Assembly (NCBI GenBank): GCA_019671135.1
Contig: JAHRHY010000038.1
Span: forward strand, 1-54,110
Direction: 5' to 3'
Source of the DNA: Linnemannia hyalina
Taxonomy: Eukaryota > Mortierellomycota > Mortierellomycetes > Mortierellales > Mortierellaceae
Length of the DNA stretch: 54,110 nt
Shown: one piece after another, positions 37,800-49,289 of the stretch
How positions within the stretch are numbered: position 1 is the stretch's first letter
How the letters are laid out: every line of letters begins with the position of its first letter
The notes under the pieces: model-generated
What the model was told of the DNA's origin: nothing
Database searches by the model: none
What the model saw: only the letters and a program-made list of their open reading frames with translations
Translations under genes and position numbers: made by a program

Positions 37800-37855
37800 C
37801 AACAAATTCTAAAGATCTGTGGATCTTACAATCCCGAGCAATACTACTCATTGGA

Positions 37856-37871
37856 TCCCTGACCCTTATAT
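37856..37871 (+). repeat. 16-base copy of cox3 coding sequence
   Basis: TCCCTGACCCTTATAT is identical to 27870-27885 inside cox3. Its C-rich content makes a chance match unlikely in so AT-rich a genome. It lies upstream of the leader copy, so the two cox3-derived pieces are in swapped order. Confidence 0.65.
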
Positions 37872-37928
37872 CCAAGTCCGACTATTAAATCTATTTTTGA
37901 ATGCTTTGGTTGTCATAGAATTTGTAAA

Positions 37929-37962
37929 TGTAAAAATGATTTTAGACAAAAATAATAAATAG
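37929..37962 (+). promoter_or_regulatory. cox3-type leader with 8-codon upstream ORF before orf811
   Basis: Identical over 33 bases to the cox3 leader at 27767-27799. ATG 37936 opens the same eight codons (MILDKNNK), here closed by TAG, 12 bases before the orf811 ATG. It suggests orf811 took over the cox3 5' control region. Confidence 0.75.
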
Positions 37963-37974
37963 ATAATCCATTAT

Positions 37975-40410
37975 ATGAAACTTTATTTAATGAGAATACT
38001 CATATCAGTATTCATGTTCATTATATTGCAAAGTTTAACCGTATTAACTATGTACGATGTTACTGTAATTTCAATTATAGAATTTGATTATTTAGAGTTT
38101 TTCATGAACTGTCCTGCTAAATTTAAGATTTTTTTTGGAAAAGTATCCTGGATAGATTTTTTACCTCAAACTAAATTTATTTTAGCAACCTTTTTAAACA
38201 TATTATTTACATATCTTTTTAGTAAAAATATAATAGAAAAACATTTGTTTAGTAAAGATAAAATACGAAATTTCAGTTTTTACTCACTTGGAATTCTCCT
38301 ATTTATAATTATCATTTTTTCTTTGCCTAGATTTCTACTTAGAAATTTTTTTACTATGTTTTTTTTTGGAGAAGTAACTTATATATCTATATTTTTATCT
38401 ATACTTTGAGTATTACCTTTTATGAGCTACACTCTAAATATAGTTATTAAATACATAACTAAGCAAACAATAAAAAAAGAAGATTTTCATTTTTTTAATG
38501 AAAATGTAGTTAATTCTATAAATATTTATAGTATTTGCTTTATATTAGTTTTTTTATACATAAATATACATTATACTGGAGAGATTTTTGGGATTATTTT
38601 ATATAGAATATATCAGACATTAACCTTTTCAAACAGTGTTATACTTTGTTATTCTGATACCCTTCCAGAAAATTTAGTTCATGTATTTTCTACAGAAAAG
38701 GGTGAAATTAATTCTAGTGTTATTAAGTTTAATGGGGAAGATAAAGAAGTTCATACCTTAAGTTTTCTTAAGGGAGCGGTTAATGAAAAATTACTAGATT
38801 ACACTAATTGAAAAACTCATCTTACTTATTGAGGTACTAAACCTTTAGAGATTCAAGGTAAATGTCTAGCTATGCGACAGTTTGAGGAAACAAAATTAGT
38901 TAATAAGCCAACAATTGAATCTTTTACGTTTAATCACTCTCGAGGATTTTTTACTTCAGCTTCTATATTGGACCATAGTTTACCAACTAGAATAGGAGTA
39001 ATAATTAATATTGGATATGAGCCTACTATTAGTAACTACGCTAAATTTTGACTTACTATTCGTCTTGAAGGTAACGATAGTGTACTAAAAGGGATAAGAA
39101 TAATGGAAAGTGTGTTTGGTAACCGAATATTTCCAAATATGGACAAAAATAGAGCTGGATATCTAGAAGTTAACTATCCACCCCATAATGAATCAATGTC
39201 GAGATTTGGGAATCATTCTGGCTATAAATTATCAGATTTTGATATTTATTTAGCTAAATTAAGTGGATCATTAAAATTACCTAGGAACATGGCACAGGTA
39301 TTTACAGAATCTCGTGCAAGTGTTCGTAACAATTTAGTGAATAAGTGAAACTCATTTTTACCAGGTGATATTAATGAAAATTCCTATTTAAGGTATTTCC
39401 ATGATAGAAAGGGAGAAATGGGGCAATTATATGCAAAAGAAGGTAAAGGTTACTTAAGTATTAGCTCTAGAAAATTATCACGTAGTTTGGACTCAGTTAA
39501 ATGTACTATAGATCCTATTAATTTATCAACTGCTATAGAAGATTTAAATAAGTGAATACCTATTCCTGCTTTAAATGATTTAACTATAGATACTCAGGTT
39601 AAAAGAATATGAACTAAGGGAATTCCACTTTATTGTAGTGCTCCAGGTATTGTAAAATATAGTAATATTACTAATCCTACATACACATCTGACGTTAATA
39701 TTCAAAAATTCATAGATAGGCCTGAAGATACTACTCCTGGCTTCTTATTTTCTAATTTAAATAATGTACTTAAACACTTCGCTGCATGTTTCGCTAACGC
39801 TGCCGAGGATTCGGATCCGAAGACTAATTTATTTTTTTTTGACGAAGATATAGGGGGTAGAGGTAGATCAGATATGCTAAATATCTTTAAAAAAGATATA
39901 TATCAAAGTATTCTTTATTATCCTAAATCATTCCCGAATTCTAGAGAGATCTTGTCTTCAATTAAGTACCACCTAGGTAGTTACACTGTATTCGAGCATG
40001 GGGAGAAAAATAGTTTGATTATATTAGCTAATTCAAATAGGGATTTAATGGAATCAATACCGTATAGTAATTGTATTGACAAATTTCATCTACTTTCTAA
40101 TATAGATTTAAGATTCAAAGACGAAATTTGAGAATTTTTAAAAAATCCTATATTTAAAACTAGAGGAGTAGACGGACTACGTTATAAAGAAGCTATAGTA
40201 GTATGACTGGACAACTTTTCGATTCAAATGGCAATTTTTGATAGTATTCATGATGATGAACTAAGTTACGATAGTCAAAGATGATCGCATATTATGGTCC
40301 AAGACTCGGAAAAGGTATACAAAAATACTTTTAATCTTTGGGATCTTCATGATCAAAAACAAGCTTCAGATTGTTTATCTCAAATCCGTGAAATATGGAC
40401 GACTTCATAA
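37975..40410 (+). CDS. orf811, large membrane-anchored protein of unknown function
   Basis: Not recognised. A single frame of 811 codons from ATG 37975 to TAA 40410. The N-terminal quarter has five likely membrane spans (about residues 8-26, 68-82, 102-117, 134-159, 183-199); residues 205-811 are hydrophilic with no motif I can name. Trp is TGA in about ten places and TGG in a few, so it must be read with the mitochondrial code but uses TGG more than the core genes. R323 begins an R-G-F-F-T-S-A-S motif like a mitochondrial processing site. It lies between trnF and trnK within the rnl-nad2 tRNA cluster and has a cox3-type leader. Fusarium mitochondria carry a large variable ORF of unknown function in this cluster, with N-terminal spans as I recall; homology is possible but untested. 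No DNA polymerase, RNA polymerase or endonuclease motif seen. Confidence 0.8.
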
Positions 40411-40456
40411 ATTACAAGTTTTATATGTTAATTTGTAAAAAAATAGAAACCAAAAA

Positions 40457-40489
40457 TAAAAGCTTTTTCCTTCCTATGGAAGGCTTTTT
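40457..40489 (+). terminator. Hairpin 3' of orf811
   Basis: Perfect stem CCTTCC/GGAAGG with loop TAT at 40469-40483, flanked by T runs and by a competing outer pairing AAAAGC/GCTTTT. It may mark the 3' end or protect the orf811 message. Confidence 0.4.
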
Positions 40490-40515
40490 AAAGAAAGATC
40501 AATTATCCTTCTTTA

Positions 40516-40588
40516 GAGACTTTAGTATAATGGTAAATACATATGACTTTTAATCATCAAAATATAGGTTCGAATCCTATAAGTCTTA
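40516..40588 (+). tRNA. trnK: tRNA-Lys (UUU)
   Basis: Acceptor GAGACTT/AAGTCTT; anticodon loop CTTTTAA gives TTT; T arm ATAGG/CCTAT. Confidence 0.93.
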
Positions 40589-40632
40589 TATTTTTTAGTG
40601 TAAAATTGTATAAACAATATGGTTTCTAGAAA

Positions 40633-40715
40633 ACAGATATGCTGAAATTTGGAAAACAGGCTCTGTTTAGGCCAGAGTGGTGAAAGCCTTATACGTTCAA
40701 GTCGTATTATCTGTA
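40633..40715 (+). tRNA. trnL: tRNA-Leu (UAG)
   Basis: Acceptor ACAGATA/TATCTGT; anticodon stem CTCTG/CAGAG, loop TTTAGGC gives TAG; variable arm; T arm ATACG/CGTAT. Confidence 0.93.
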
Positions 40716-40751
40716 AATTTAATATATGTTCTAAGTTATTTATTATTAAAA

Positions 40752-40824
40752 TATCATATAGATCAATAGGTAGATCATGAATTTTTGGTATTCGAGGTTG
40801 AGTGTTCGAATCACTCTATGATAA
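40752..40824 (+). tRNA. trnQ: tRNA-Gln (UUG)
   Basis: Acceptor TATCATA/TATGATA; anticodon stem TGAAT/ATTCG, loop TTTTGGT gives TTG; T arm GAGTG/CACTC. Confidence 0.93.
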
Positions 40825-40829
40825 TTAAG

Positions 40830-40902
40830 GTGGACATAGCTCAATAGGTAGAGTAACTATTTGTGGCATAGTTGGTTTTAGGTTCGAATCCTAATTTTCA
40901 CC
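40830..40902 (+). tRNA. trnH: tRNA-His (GUG)
   Basis: Anticodon stem ACTAT/ATAGT, loop TTGTGGC gives GTG; T arm TTAGG/CCTAA; one acceptor mismatch. Confidence 0.93.
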
Positions 40903-40955
40903 CTTATTCTATAATAGATCTTACAATATATATTTTTTACAACAGCATGTTTTTC

Positions 40956-41027
40956 GCCCGGTTAGTTTAATGGTTAAAATAGCAATCTCATACGTTGTTT
41001 ATATAAGTTCAAATCTTATACCAGGCT
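40956..41027 (+). tRNA. trnM: tRNA-Met (CAU), third of three
   Basis: Acceptor GCCCGGT/ACCAGGC with one mismatch; anticodon loop CTCATAC gives CAT; T arm ATAAG/CTTAT. Ends one base before the nad2 start. Confidence 0.92.
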
Positions 41028-41028
41028 A

Positions 41029-42627
41029 ATGTTAATACTTTCTATTCTATTTATATTACTTTCAAATGCCGTGAATTTACGACGAGATATGGCTATTCTT
41101 TATAACAGAGTAAGTTTAGTTAGTCTGTTTTACTGCGGATTAATTTCTTATGCTACAGCTAACATATTAAATAAAGCAATAGGTCTACATGGAGGTTTAT
41201 TACTTTATACAAATTTAAATAATTTATTTCATGTATTTATATTTTTAATTTCAGGATTAATATTAACTTTAACTGCATTTTATCCAGCTAAAATCAAAAT
41301 TGTTCACAACTATATAAACTTAGGGAAAAAATCTAATCAATTTAAAATAGTAGAATATCCTTTAATAATATTATTTATTGTTAGTGGAGCTGTTTTATTA
41401 ATTTCAACTAATGACTTGATATCTATCTTTTTAGCTATAGAGCTTCAAAGTTATGGTTTATATATATTAAGTACTATATACAGAAATTCAGAGTTATCAA
41501 CTACAGGTGGATTAATTTACTTTTTATTAGGAGGATTAAGTTCATGTTTTATATTATTAGGTACAGCATTATTATATTCTAATACAGGTAGTACAAGTTT
41601 AGATAATATTTATATAATAACAAATATAAGTGATCTTACTTTAAATAATTTATGATATAAGCCTAATTTTATTAACATGTCTCTTATATTATTTGTAATA
41701 GGATTTTTATTTAAAGTAAGTGCAGCACCATTTCACTTCTGATCTCCTGATGTGTATGATGCAATACCTACAGTAGTTACTACATTTGTAGCTATTATAG
41801 CTAAAATATCTATATTTATATTATTATTACAAATAGTTTATTACACTAAAAATAATTTTTCTAATAATTGAACATATGTTTTATTAATTACTTCTTTATT
41901 TTCATTAGTTGTGGGGACTATTGTCGGTTTAACTCAATTCAGAATAAAAAGACTATTTGCTTATAGTACTATTTCTCATGTAGGATTTATATTATTAGCT
42001 TTAGGAATATCTACAGTAGAATCAACTCAAGCATTTATATTTTATCTTACTCAATATACTATAAGTAATTTAAATGCTTTTATAATACTATTAGCTATTG
42101 GTTATACATTGTATTATTATACAATTGAAAATAAAGAACATCAAAAACTATTAGAAAAAAGTAATTCTCCTATTCAATTAGTAAATCAATTGAAAGGTTA
42201 TTTTTTTATAAATCCTATTTTAAGTCTGAGTTTAAGTATAACTATCTTTTCTTTCGTAGGTATACCTCCTTTAGTAGGATTTTTTGCTAAACAAATGGTT
42301 TTAAGTGCAGCTTTAGATAGTGGTCTTGTATTTTTGTCTTTAGTTGCTATATTAACTAGTGTAATAGGTGGTATATATTATTTAACAATTATAAAAGAAA
42401 TGTTTTTCAGCTTACCTGATAGTATAGAATCTAAAATTGAAAACAAGAATAATTATTCTATTTCAGGGATAGATAACAAAATCTATGCTATCCAGCATGT
42501 AAACATCTCGAGTCCAATTTCTTTTATAATTTCAAACATAACATTAATAATATTATTATTTTTATTTATGAATAAAGAATGATTAAGTATGGGTACCATA
42601 TTGGTACAAATATTATTTAATAATTAA
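41029..42627 (+). CDS. nad2: NADH dehydrogenase subunit 2
   Basis: Antiporter-like membrane subunit of complex I, 532 residues, about 14 spans. Signatures: [30 protein letters not shown] (pump glutamate in AIELQ, about residue 141), [21 protein letters not shown] with key lysine and histidine (about 226-246), and [19 protein letters not shown]. The ATG is one base after trnM, and the stop TAA is directly followed by the nad3 ATG with no gap, so tRNA excision frees a joint nad2-nad3 message. A hydrophilic stretch (about 370-390 and 462-490) separates the last spans. Confidence 0.95.
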
Positions 42628-43041
42628 ATGAGCAGTATAACTTTTCTTTTTATTTTAGTGTCTATAATTACTTTACTTTTTTTAGCACTTAATTTTATAT
42701 TAGCACCTCATAATCCTTACCAAGAAAAATATAGTATTTTTGAATGTGGATTTCACAGTTTCTTAGGTCAAAATAGAACTCAATTTGGTGTAAAATTCTT
42801 TATTTTTGCCTTAGTATATCTATTATTAGATTTAGAAATTTTAGTTATTTTTCCTTTTGGTCTTAGTAGCTATGAAAATGGTATATATGGACTAATCATT
42901 GTACTTTTATTTATTGGTATCATAACAGTAGGTTTTGTCTTTGAATTAGGAAAAAGCGCCTTAAAAATAGATAGTAGACAATCTTCTAGCTATTATTTAA
43001 AATCGAAAAATTTTATAAGTCAATTTGTAGAAAACAAATAG
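42628..43041 (+). CDS. nad3: NADH dehydrogenase subunit 3
   Basis: Complex I membrane subunit next to the quinone site, 137 residues, three spans. The loop after span 1 has the conserved YSIFECGFHSFLGQNRTQF, including the cysteine that reports the active/deactive state. Start directly abuts the nad2 stop, as in most ascomycetes. Confidence 0.96.
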   Translation: MSSITFLFILVSIITLLFLALNFILAPHNPYQEKYSIFECGFHSFLGQNRTQFGVKFFIFALVYLLLDLEILVIFPFGLSSYENGIYGLIIVLLFIGIITVGFVFELGKSALKIDSRQSSSYYLKSKNFISQFVENK

Positions 43042-43390
<349 letters not shown>

Positions 43391-43447
43391 AATAAAATTT
43401 ATTTTAAAAAGCAAGTATATTTTGATAGTATATATAGACTAAAGAAA

Positions 43448-43483
43448 CTATCTTTTTTTTTATTAATTCTATTTAAAAGATAG
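43448..43483 (+). repeat. Hairpin between atp9 and cox2
   Basis: Nine-base stem CTATCTTTT/AAAAGATAG enclosing an AT-rich loop; 24 bases before the cox2 ATG. Possible RNA end or processing signal. Confidence 0.4.
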
Positions 43484-43506
43484 AAATCACATTTTTACTT
43501 TTTTTT

Positions 43507-44256
43507 ATGAGTTTATTTTTTAACAGTTTTGTAAACTTGGACGCACCTACGCCTTGAGGTGTTTATTTCCAAGACAGTGCTAGTCCCCAAATGGAAGGAC
43601 TAGTAGAATTACATGACAGTATAATGTTTTACTTAGTATTAATATTATTTACAGTAGGTTGAATTATGTTTTCTACTGTAATTAATTTTATCTATTCTAA
43701 AACACAAATCAGTCATAAATATTTAAATCATGGTACAACTATTGAATTAATATGAACAATAACTCCAGCAGTAGTTTTAATTTTAATAGCTTTCCCCTCT
43801 TTTAGATTACTATATTTAATGGATGAAGTTATTGATCCTTCAATGTCTATAATTGCTGAAGGACATCAGTGATATTGAAGTTACCAGTATTCTGACTTTT
43901 TAGATTCTAGTGATGAACTAATTGAATTTGATTCTTATATCGTACCAGATTCAGATCTTGAAGAAGGAGGATTAAGAATGTTAGAAGTGGATAACAGAGT
44001 AATTGTACCGGAATCTACAAATATTAGATTTATTGTTACATCAGGTGACGTTATACATTCATATGCTTGTCCCGCTTTAGGTATTAAATGTGATGCTTAT
44101 CCTGGAAGATTAAATCAATTCTCTACATACATAAATAGAGAGGGAGTATTTTATGGTCAATGTTCTGAAATCTGTGGTATATTACATAGCTCAATGCCTA
44201 TAGTAATAGAATCAGTAAGTTTACCTAAATTTTTAACATGATTATACAATGTTTAA
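43507..44256 (+). CDS. cox2: Cytochrome c oxidase subunit 2
   Basis: Carries the Cu-A centre that accepts electrons from cytochrome c; 249 residues. Two membrane spans near the N-terminus, the aromatic WYWSY stretch coded with TGA, and the Cu-A ligands C219-S-E-I-C223, H227 and M230 in [13 protein letters not shown]. The N-terminus starts [23 protein letters not shown]; the segment before LDAPTPWG is short and is probably cleaved in the mature protein. The palindrome centre of the window corresponds to the end of this gene. Single copy here apart from the antisense fragment at 28710-28743. Confidence 0.96.
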
Positions 44257-44303
44257 AACTTTTATATAATAAATTCATATAATAAAAATAATATATTTAT
44301 GGA

Positions 44304-44329
44304 TACTAAATTCATTTTTGAATTTAGTA
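44304..44329. repeat. Perfect 11-bp hairpin 5' of trnR(ACG), third copy
   Basis: Same hairpin as 15654-15679, here in its natural setting 47 bases after the cox2 stop. Confidence 0.85.
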
Positions 44330-44330
44330 G

Positions 44331-44401
44331 AGAGTATTAATTCAATGGTAGAATAAAGCACTACGGATGTTTAAATTGTAGTTCAAGTCTACAATACTCT
44401 T
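44331..44401 (+). tRNA. trnR: tRNA-Arg (ACG), third copy
   Basis: Repeat of 15681-15751. Confidence 0.93.
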
Positions 44402-44503
44402 TAAAGTATATTCTAGCTTAGTATAGGGTATAGTTTAAATTAACTTCTTTCTTGTTAAAGAGTTAATAAAAATCAAGAATAATTTGAAAAATAAAAAAAA
44501 ATA

Positions 44504-44773
44504 GTGAGTTTAACTTTAGTACTTTTTTTAATAGGAATCTTAGGATTCATATTTAATAGAAAAAATATAATATTAATGCTTATTTCTATAGAAATAATGT
44601 TATTATCTATTACGTTTTTAATATTGGTAAGTTCTTTAAATTTAGATGATATAATAGGGCAAACTTATGCTGTTTATATAATAGTTATAGCAGGGGCTGA
44701 ATCTGCAATAGGATTAGCTATACTGGTTGCTTTTTATAGATTAAGAGGAAGTATTGCAATAGAATATCAATAA
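44504..44773 (+). CDS. nad4L: NADH dehydrogenase subunit 4L, third copy
   Basis: Repeat of 15854-16123; GTG start, one-base overlap with nad5. Confidence 0.95.
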   Translation: MSLTLVLFLIGILGFIFNRKNIILMLISIEIMLLSITFLILVSSLNLDDIIGQTYAVYIIVIAGAESAIGLAILVAFYRLRGSIAIEYQ

Positions 44774-46776
44774 TGTATTTAAGTATAATAATTTTACCTT
44801 TATTAGGATCAATAGTTACTGGTTTTTTTGGTAGAAAAATCGGAGTGACAGGTGGTCGTTTTTTAAGTTGTACTAGTATAATTATTACAACAATATTAGC
44901 TATTATTAGCTACTTAGAAGTAGGATTTAACAACAATCCTGTATCTGTAAGTTTATTTCCATGATTAGACAGTGAGTTGTTTAACATGATGTGAAATTTT
45001 AAATTTGACAGTTTAACTGTATCAATGTTGATACCAGTTTTAATAATTAGTAGTTTAGTACACTTCTACTCTATAGGTTATATGAGTCATGATCCACACA
45101 ATCAAAGATTCTTTAGTTATTTAAGTTTATTTACTTTTATGATGGTAATCTTAGTTACAGGAGATAATTATTTAGTAATGTTTGTAGGATGAGAAGGTGT
45201 GGGTGTATGTTCATATTTACTAGTTAGTTTCTGATTTACTAGAATTGCGGCTAATCAAAGTTCTTTAGCTGCATTTTTAACAAATAGAGTTGGTGATGCT
45301 TTACTTATAATAGGTATGTTTATGCTTTTATGAGCTTTAGGTAACTTAGACTATAATGTTGTGTTTTCATTAGCACCTTATATCAATGAAAATATTATTA
45401 CATTAATAGGTATATGTTTATTAATAGGTGCTATGGCTAAAAGTTCTCAAGTAGGTTTACATATTTGATTACCTATGGCTATGGAAGGTCCTACTCCTGT
45501 ATCTGCCTTAATACACGCTGCTACTATGGTTACAGCTGGTGTTTATTTATTAATACGTTCATCTCCTTTAATTGAGTACAGTTCTACTGTATTATTAATT
45601 TGTTTATGACTAGGTGCTGTTACTACTGTATTCAGTTCTTTAATAGGATTGTTCCAACAAGATATCAAAAAAATTATAGCTTATTCAACTATGAGTCAGT
45701 TAGGTATGATGGTTATTGCAATAGGTTTATCTTCATATAATATAGCTATATTTCATTTAATGAATCATGCCTTTTATAAAGGATTGTTATTTTTAGGAGC
45801 AGGTGCAGTTATACACGCAGTTGGTGATAATCAGGATTTAAGAAAATATGGGGGATTAATCTCATTTTTACCTTTAACATATACAGTTATATTAATAGCA
45901 AGTCTTAGTTTAGTAGCATTCCCTTTCATGACAGGTTTTTATAGTAAAGATTTTATTTTAGAGTCTGCTTATGGTCAATATTTCTTTAGCAGTATCAATG
46001 TATATTTTATAGCAGTTATTGGTGCTATATTTACTACATTATATTCAGTAAAGGTTATTTATTTAACTTTCTTAACTAATCCTAATGGATCTGTAAATTA
46101 TTATAAAAACGCACATGAAGGTGATATATTCTTAAGTCTACCTTTAGTTGTTTTAGCTATATTTTCTATATATTTTGGATATTTAACTAAAGATATCTAT
46201 ATAGGTTTAGGTTCAGGATTCTTTGTAGATAATAGTATATTTATTCATCCTATGCATGAAATATTAATAAATACTGAGTTTGGTGTTCCTACTTTATTTA
46301 AATTAATTCCGTTTATATTAACTGTTTTATTTTCTATATTAGCTATAATATACCCTGAATTTATGGGTAATGTAATAACTAATTTTAAACTTTCTAAATT
46401 AGGTTATTATATTTTTGGTTTTTTCAATCAACGTTTCCTTATAGAATTCTTTTATAATAATTATATTGTAAATACCGTATTAAATATAGGAGGAAAAACT
46501 ACAAAAATTTTAGATAAAGGAAGTGTCGAATGAATAGGTCCGTATGGTATATGAAGTATATTAAATAAAATTAGTAAAAATATATCTCTTATAAGTAAAG
46601 GAGTAGTAACTGATTATGCTGTATATATATTAGTTTCTGTTTGTACTATATTGTCTTTATTTAGTTTTGTTGATTTAAATGTAGATAGTTTAAATATAAA
46701 CCTCTTGACTTTTATAATAATATTAATTAATAGTGGTACGTTATTAAAACAAGATAAATCGTGAAAAGTTAAATAA
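44773..46776 (+). CDS. nad5: NADH dehydrogenase subunit 5 (intact copy)
   Basis: Antiporter-like subunit at the end of the complex I membrane arm, 667 residues, 15-16 spans plus the long lateral helix at the C-terminus. Signatures: [21 protein letters not shown] (pump glutamate, about residue 140), [27 protein letters not shown] (about 240), then [24 protein letters not shown]. Many Trp are TGA. This is the only copy of the three with a full frame: the middle copy lacks two bases in the region equal to about 45600, and the inverted copy lacks two bases in the region equal to about 46537. Overlaps nad4L by one base. No intron. Confidence 0.95.
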
Positions 46777-46861
46777 TAAACATAATAAACTGAATGAAAG
46801 TACTTTTCTACAGTCTTCTGATAATGCATTTATCGTATTTGCTTTACCTGCATTAGAAAAT

Positions 46862-47062
46862 ATGGTTTTACCTGAATCTAGTTTTTTTATTATACCTACA
46901 ATTTTTTTATTAATAGTTATGGTTACTGTACTTATGGCTAAGAAAGGTTGAAAAGCCAAACGACCCAATGCAGAACTGACAGAAATGGAAAATGAGATTA
47001 TAGTAGAGGTATTCCTCCTAGATAAAATTTATTTAACTACACATCTGTCATTAAAAAATTAA
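46862..47062 (+). CDS. orf66, small membrane protein candidate, third copy
   Basis: Repeat of 18210-18410 with the same frame. Confidence 0.42.
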
Positions 47063-47169
47063 AAATAAATATGCTAAATGTAGCAGTAAAATAAATAAAA
47101 AATAATTATGTCAAAATATATTGATATAGAACATAAATATGAAAATAAAAAAGAATAAAACTAAATTAA

Positions 47170-48330
47170 ATGAGATTATTAAAAAGTCATCCTTTATTGA
47201 AATTATTAAATTCATATTTAATAGATCACTCTCAACCTAGTAACATAAGTTATTTATGAAATTTTGGTTCTTTATTAGCTATATGTTTAGGTATTCAAAT
47301 AGTTACAGGTGTGACTTTAGCCATGCACTATAACCCTAATGTATTAGAAGCTTTTAACTCTATAGAACATATCATGCGTGATGTAAACAATGGATGATTA
47401 ATACGTTACTTACATAGTAATACAGCATCTGCTTTTTTCTTCTTAGTATACTTACATATAGGAAGAGGTTTATATTATGGATCATATAGAGCCCCAAGAA
47501 CATTAACATGAGTTATAGGTACTATCATTTTAATACTAATGATGGGTATAGGTTTCCTAGGTTATGTTTTACCTTATGGACAAATGTCTTTATGAGGAGC
47601 TACTGTTATTACTAATTTAATTAGTGCCATACCATGAATAGGACAAGATATAGTTGAATTTATATGAGGAGGTTTCTCAGTAAATAATGCAACATTAAAT
47701 AGATTCTTTGCTTTACATTTTGTTTTACCTTTCGTACTAGCTGCATTAGTTTTAATGCATTTAATTACATTAGGAGAAACAGTAGGATCTAGTAATCCTT
47801 TGGGAGTACCAGGTTATTATGATAGAATTCCTTTTGCACCTTATTACTTATTTAAAGATTTAATTACTATATTTATTTTTATTTTAGGTTTAAGTATATT
47901 TGTATTCTTTATGCCAAATGTCTTAGGTGATAGTGATAACTATATAATGGGTAATCCTATGCAAACACCACCTGCTATAGTACCAGAATGATATCTTTTA
48001 CCTTTCTATGCTATTTTAAGATCTATACCTAATAAACTTTTAGGTGTTATCGCTATGTTTAGTGCATTAATAATTCTTACAATATTACCTATAACAGATT
48101 TAGGAAACACTAAAGGTTTACAGTTTAGATTAATAACTAAATTTGTATTCTTTTTCTTTGTAACTGATTTCTTAATATTAATGGTATTAGGTGCCAAACA
48201 TGTAGAAACACCTTATATAGAATTAGGACAAATAGCTACTGTTATATATTTCCTAACTTTCTTAGTATTTATACCTTTAGCTAGTATCATTGAAAATACA
48301 TTGGTAGATATAGCACGTGTAAATAAGTAA
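47170..48330 (+). CDS. cob: Cytochrome b, third copy
   Basis: Repeat of 18518-19678, intact. Confidence 0.96.
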
Positions 48331-48561
48331 AATTGAAAATAAAGTAGTCTAAGAAATAAAATTTTTTTGTTTCTTTATTTTATGTAATTTATAACGAGAT
48401 AATAGAACTTACCATTGAGTTAAATTCATTATTCTTCAATAAATTGTCTATTTCATATAATGCTAATTTATACATAATATAGGTAATTATACTAATAATT
48501 AACTTTGTTTTTCATAGAAGTATTTGTAACAAATCAAATTTTTATGGTAAATAAGGTTAAG

Positions 48562-48633
48562 GGTTATGTTTGTATATGGTTATACACTTTGATTGCAAAT
48601 CTTAAGTATAGGGGTTCGATTCCTCCATAGCTC
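48562..48633 (+). tRNA. trnC: tRNA-Cys (GCA), third copy
   Basis: Repeat of 19910-19981. Confidence 0.88.
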
Positions 48634-49289
48634 TATTAATTATAGAATTAAAACTTTATTTATATAATTAAGGTAAGGACTAAATTTTATTACATTGTAT
48701 TTAATTACTTCTTTTAAGATAAAATAAAACAAATTTACTTTATTATTCTTTGTCTTAATTAAGTTTCCTTATTTATAAGGTGAAGAAGTAGAAGTTCTAA
48801 AAAAAGATTAAATAAAAACAACACCTATATTAGAAAAAAATATAGACATAGACATATTTGTTTATTTTTTTTTATAAGAACATACAAAAATTTATAACTA
48901 AAATATTCTAGATTTGAATAAAATTAGAACAAATAACAAGCAAACAATATATATATATTAATTTATAATAAAATACCTTAGATAAATTTGATATAAATAT
49001 TTGAATTTTGGTAAGAAAAATTTTTAGCGATTTCTAGGATTAAACTAAGAATATGAGACCCATATTTACTTATAAGGCACCTACCAGTCCTGCAGTAACT
49101 AAACTTGGCTCTTATTAATTACTTTAGTACAAAACAATCTGTTTTAGGGAAGAAGGTCCCGTGAGGATCTTGGATATTAGAAAATGGTTAGCATCCTTCG
49201 TATAATATTTTCTTAAAACCCAGGATTGGTATTAATGAGAGGTACCTAATTAAAAAGGCTTCGCTACTATAAAATTTTTAAATTACAAC
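48634..49289 (+). other. trnC-orf235 spacer, third copy
   Basis: Repeat of 19982-20637; same length and, where compared, the same A/T runs as the middle copy. No gene seen. Confidence 0.5.

Noticed and set aside
37975..40410. orf811 as a plasmid-type DNA polymerase
   Set aside because: No exonuclease or polymerase motifs were found, and the multi-span N-terminus is unlike those enzymes.
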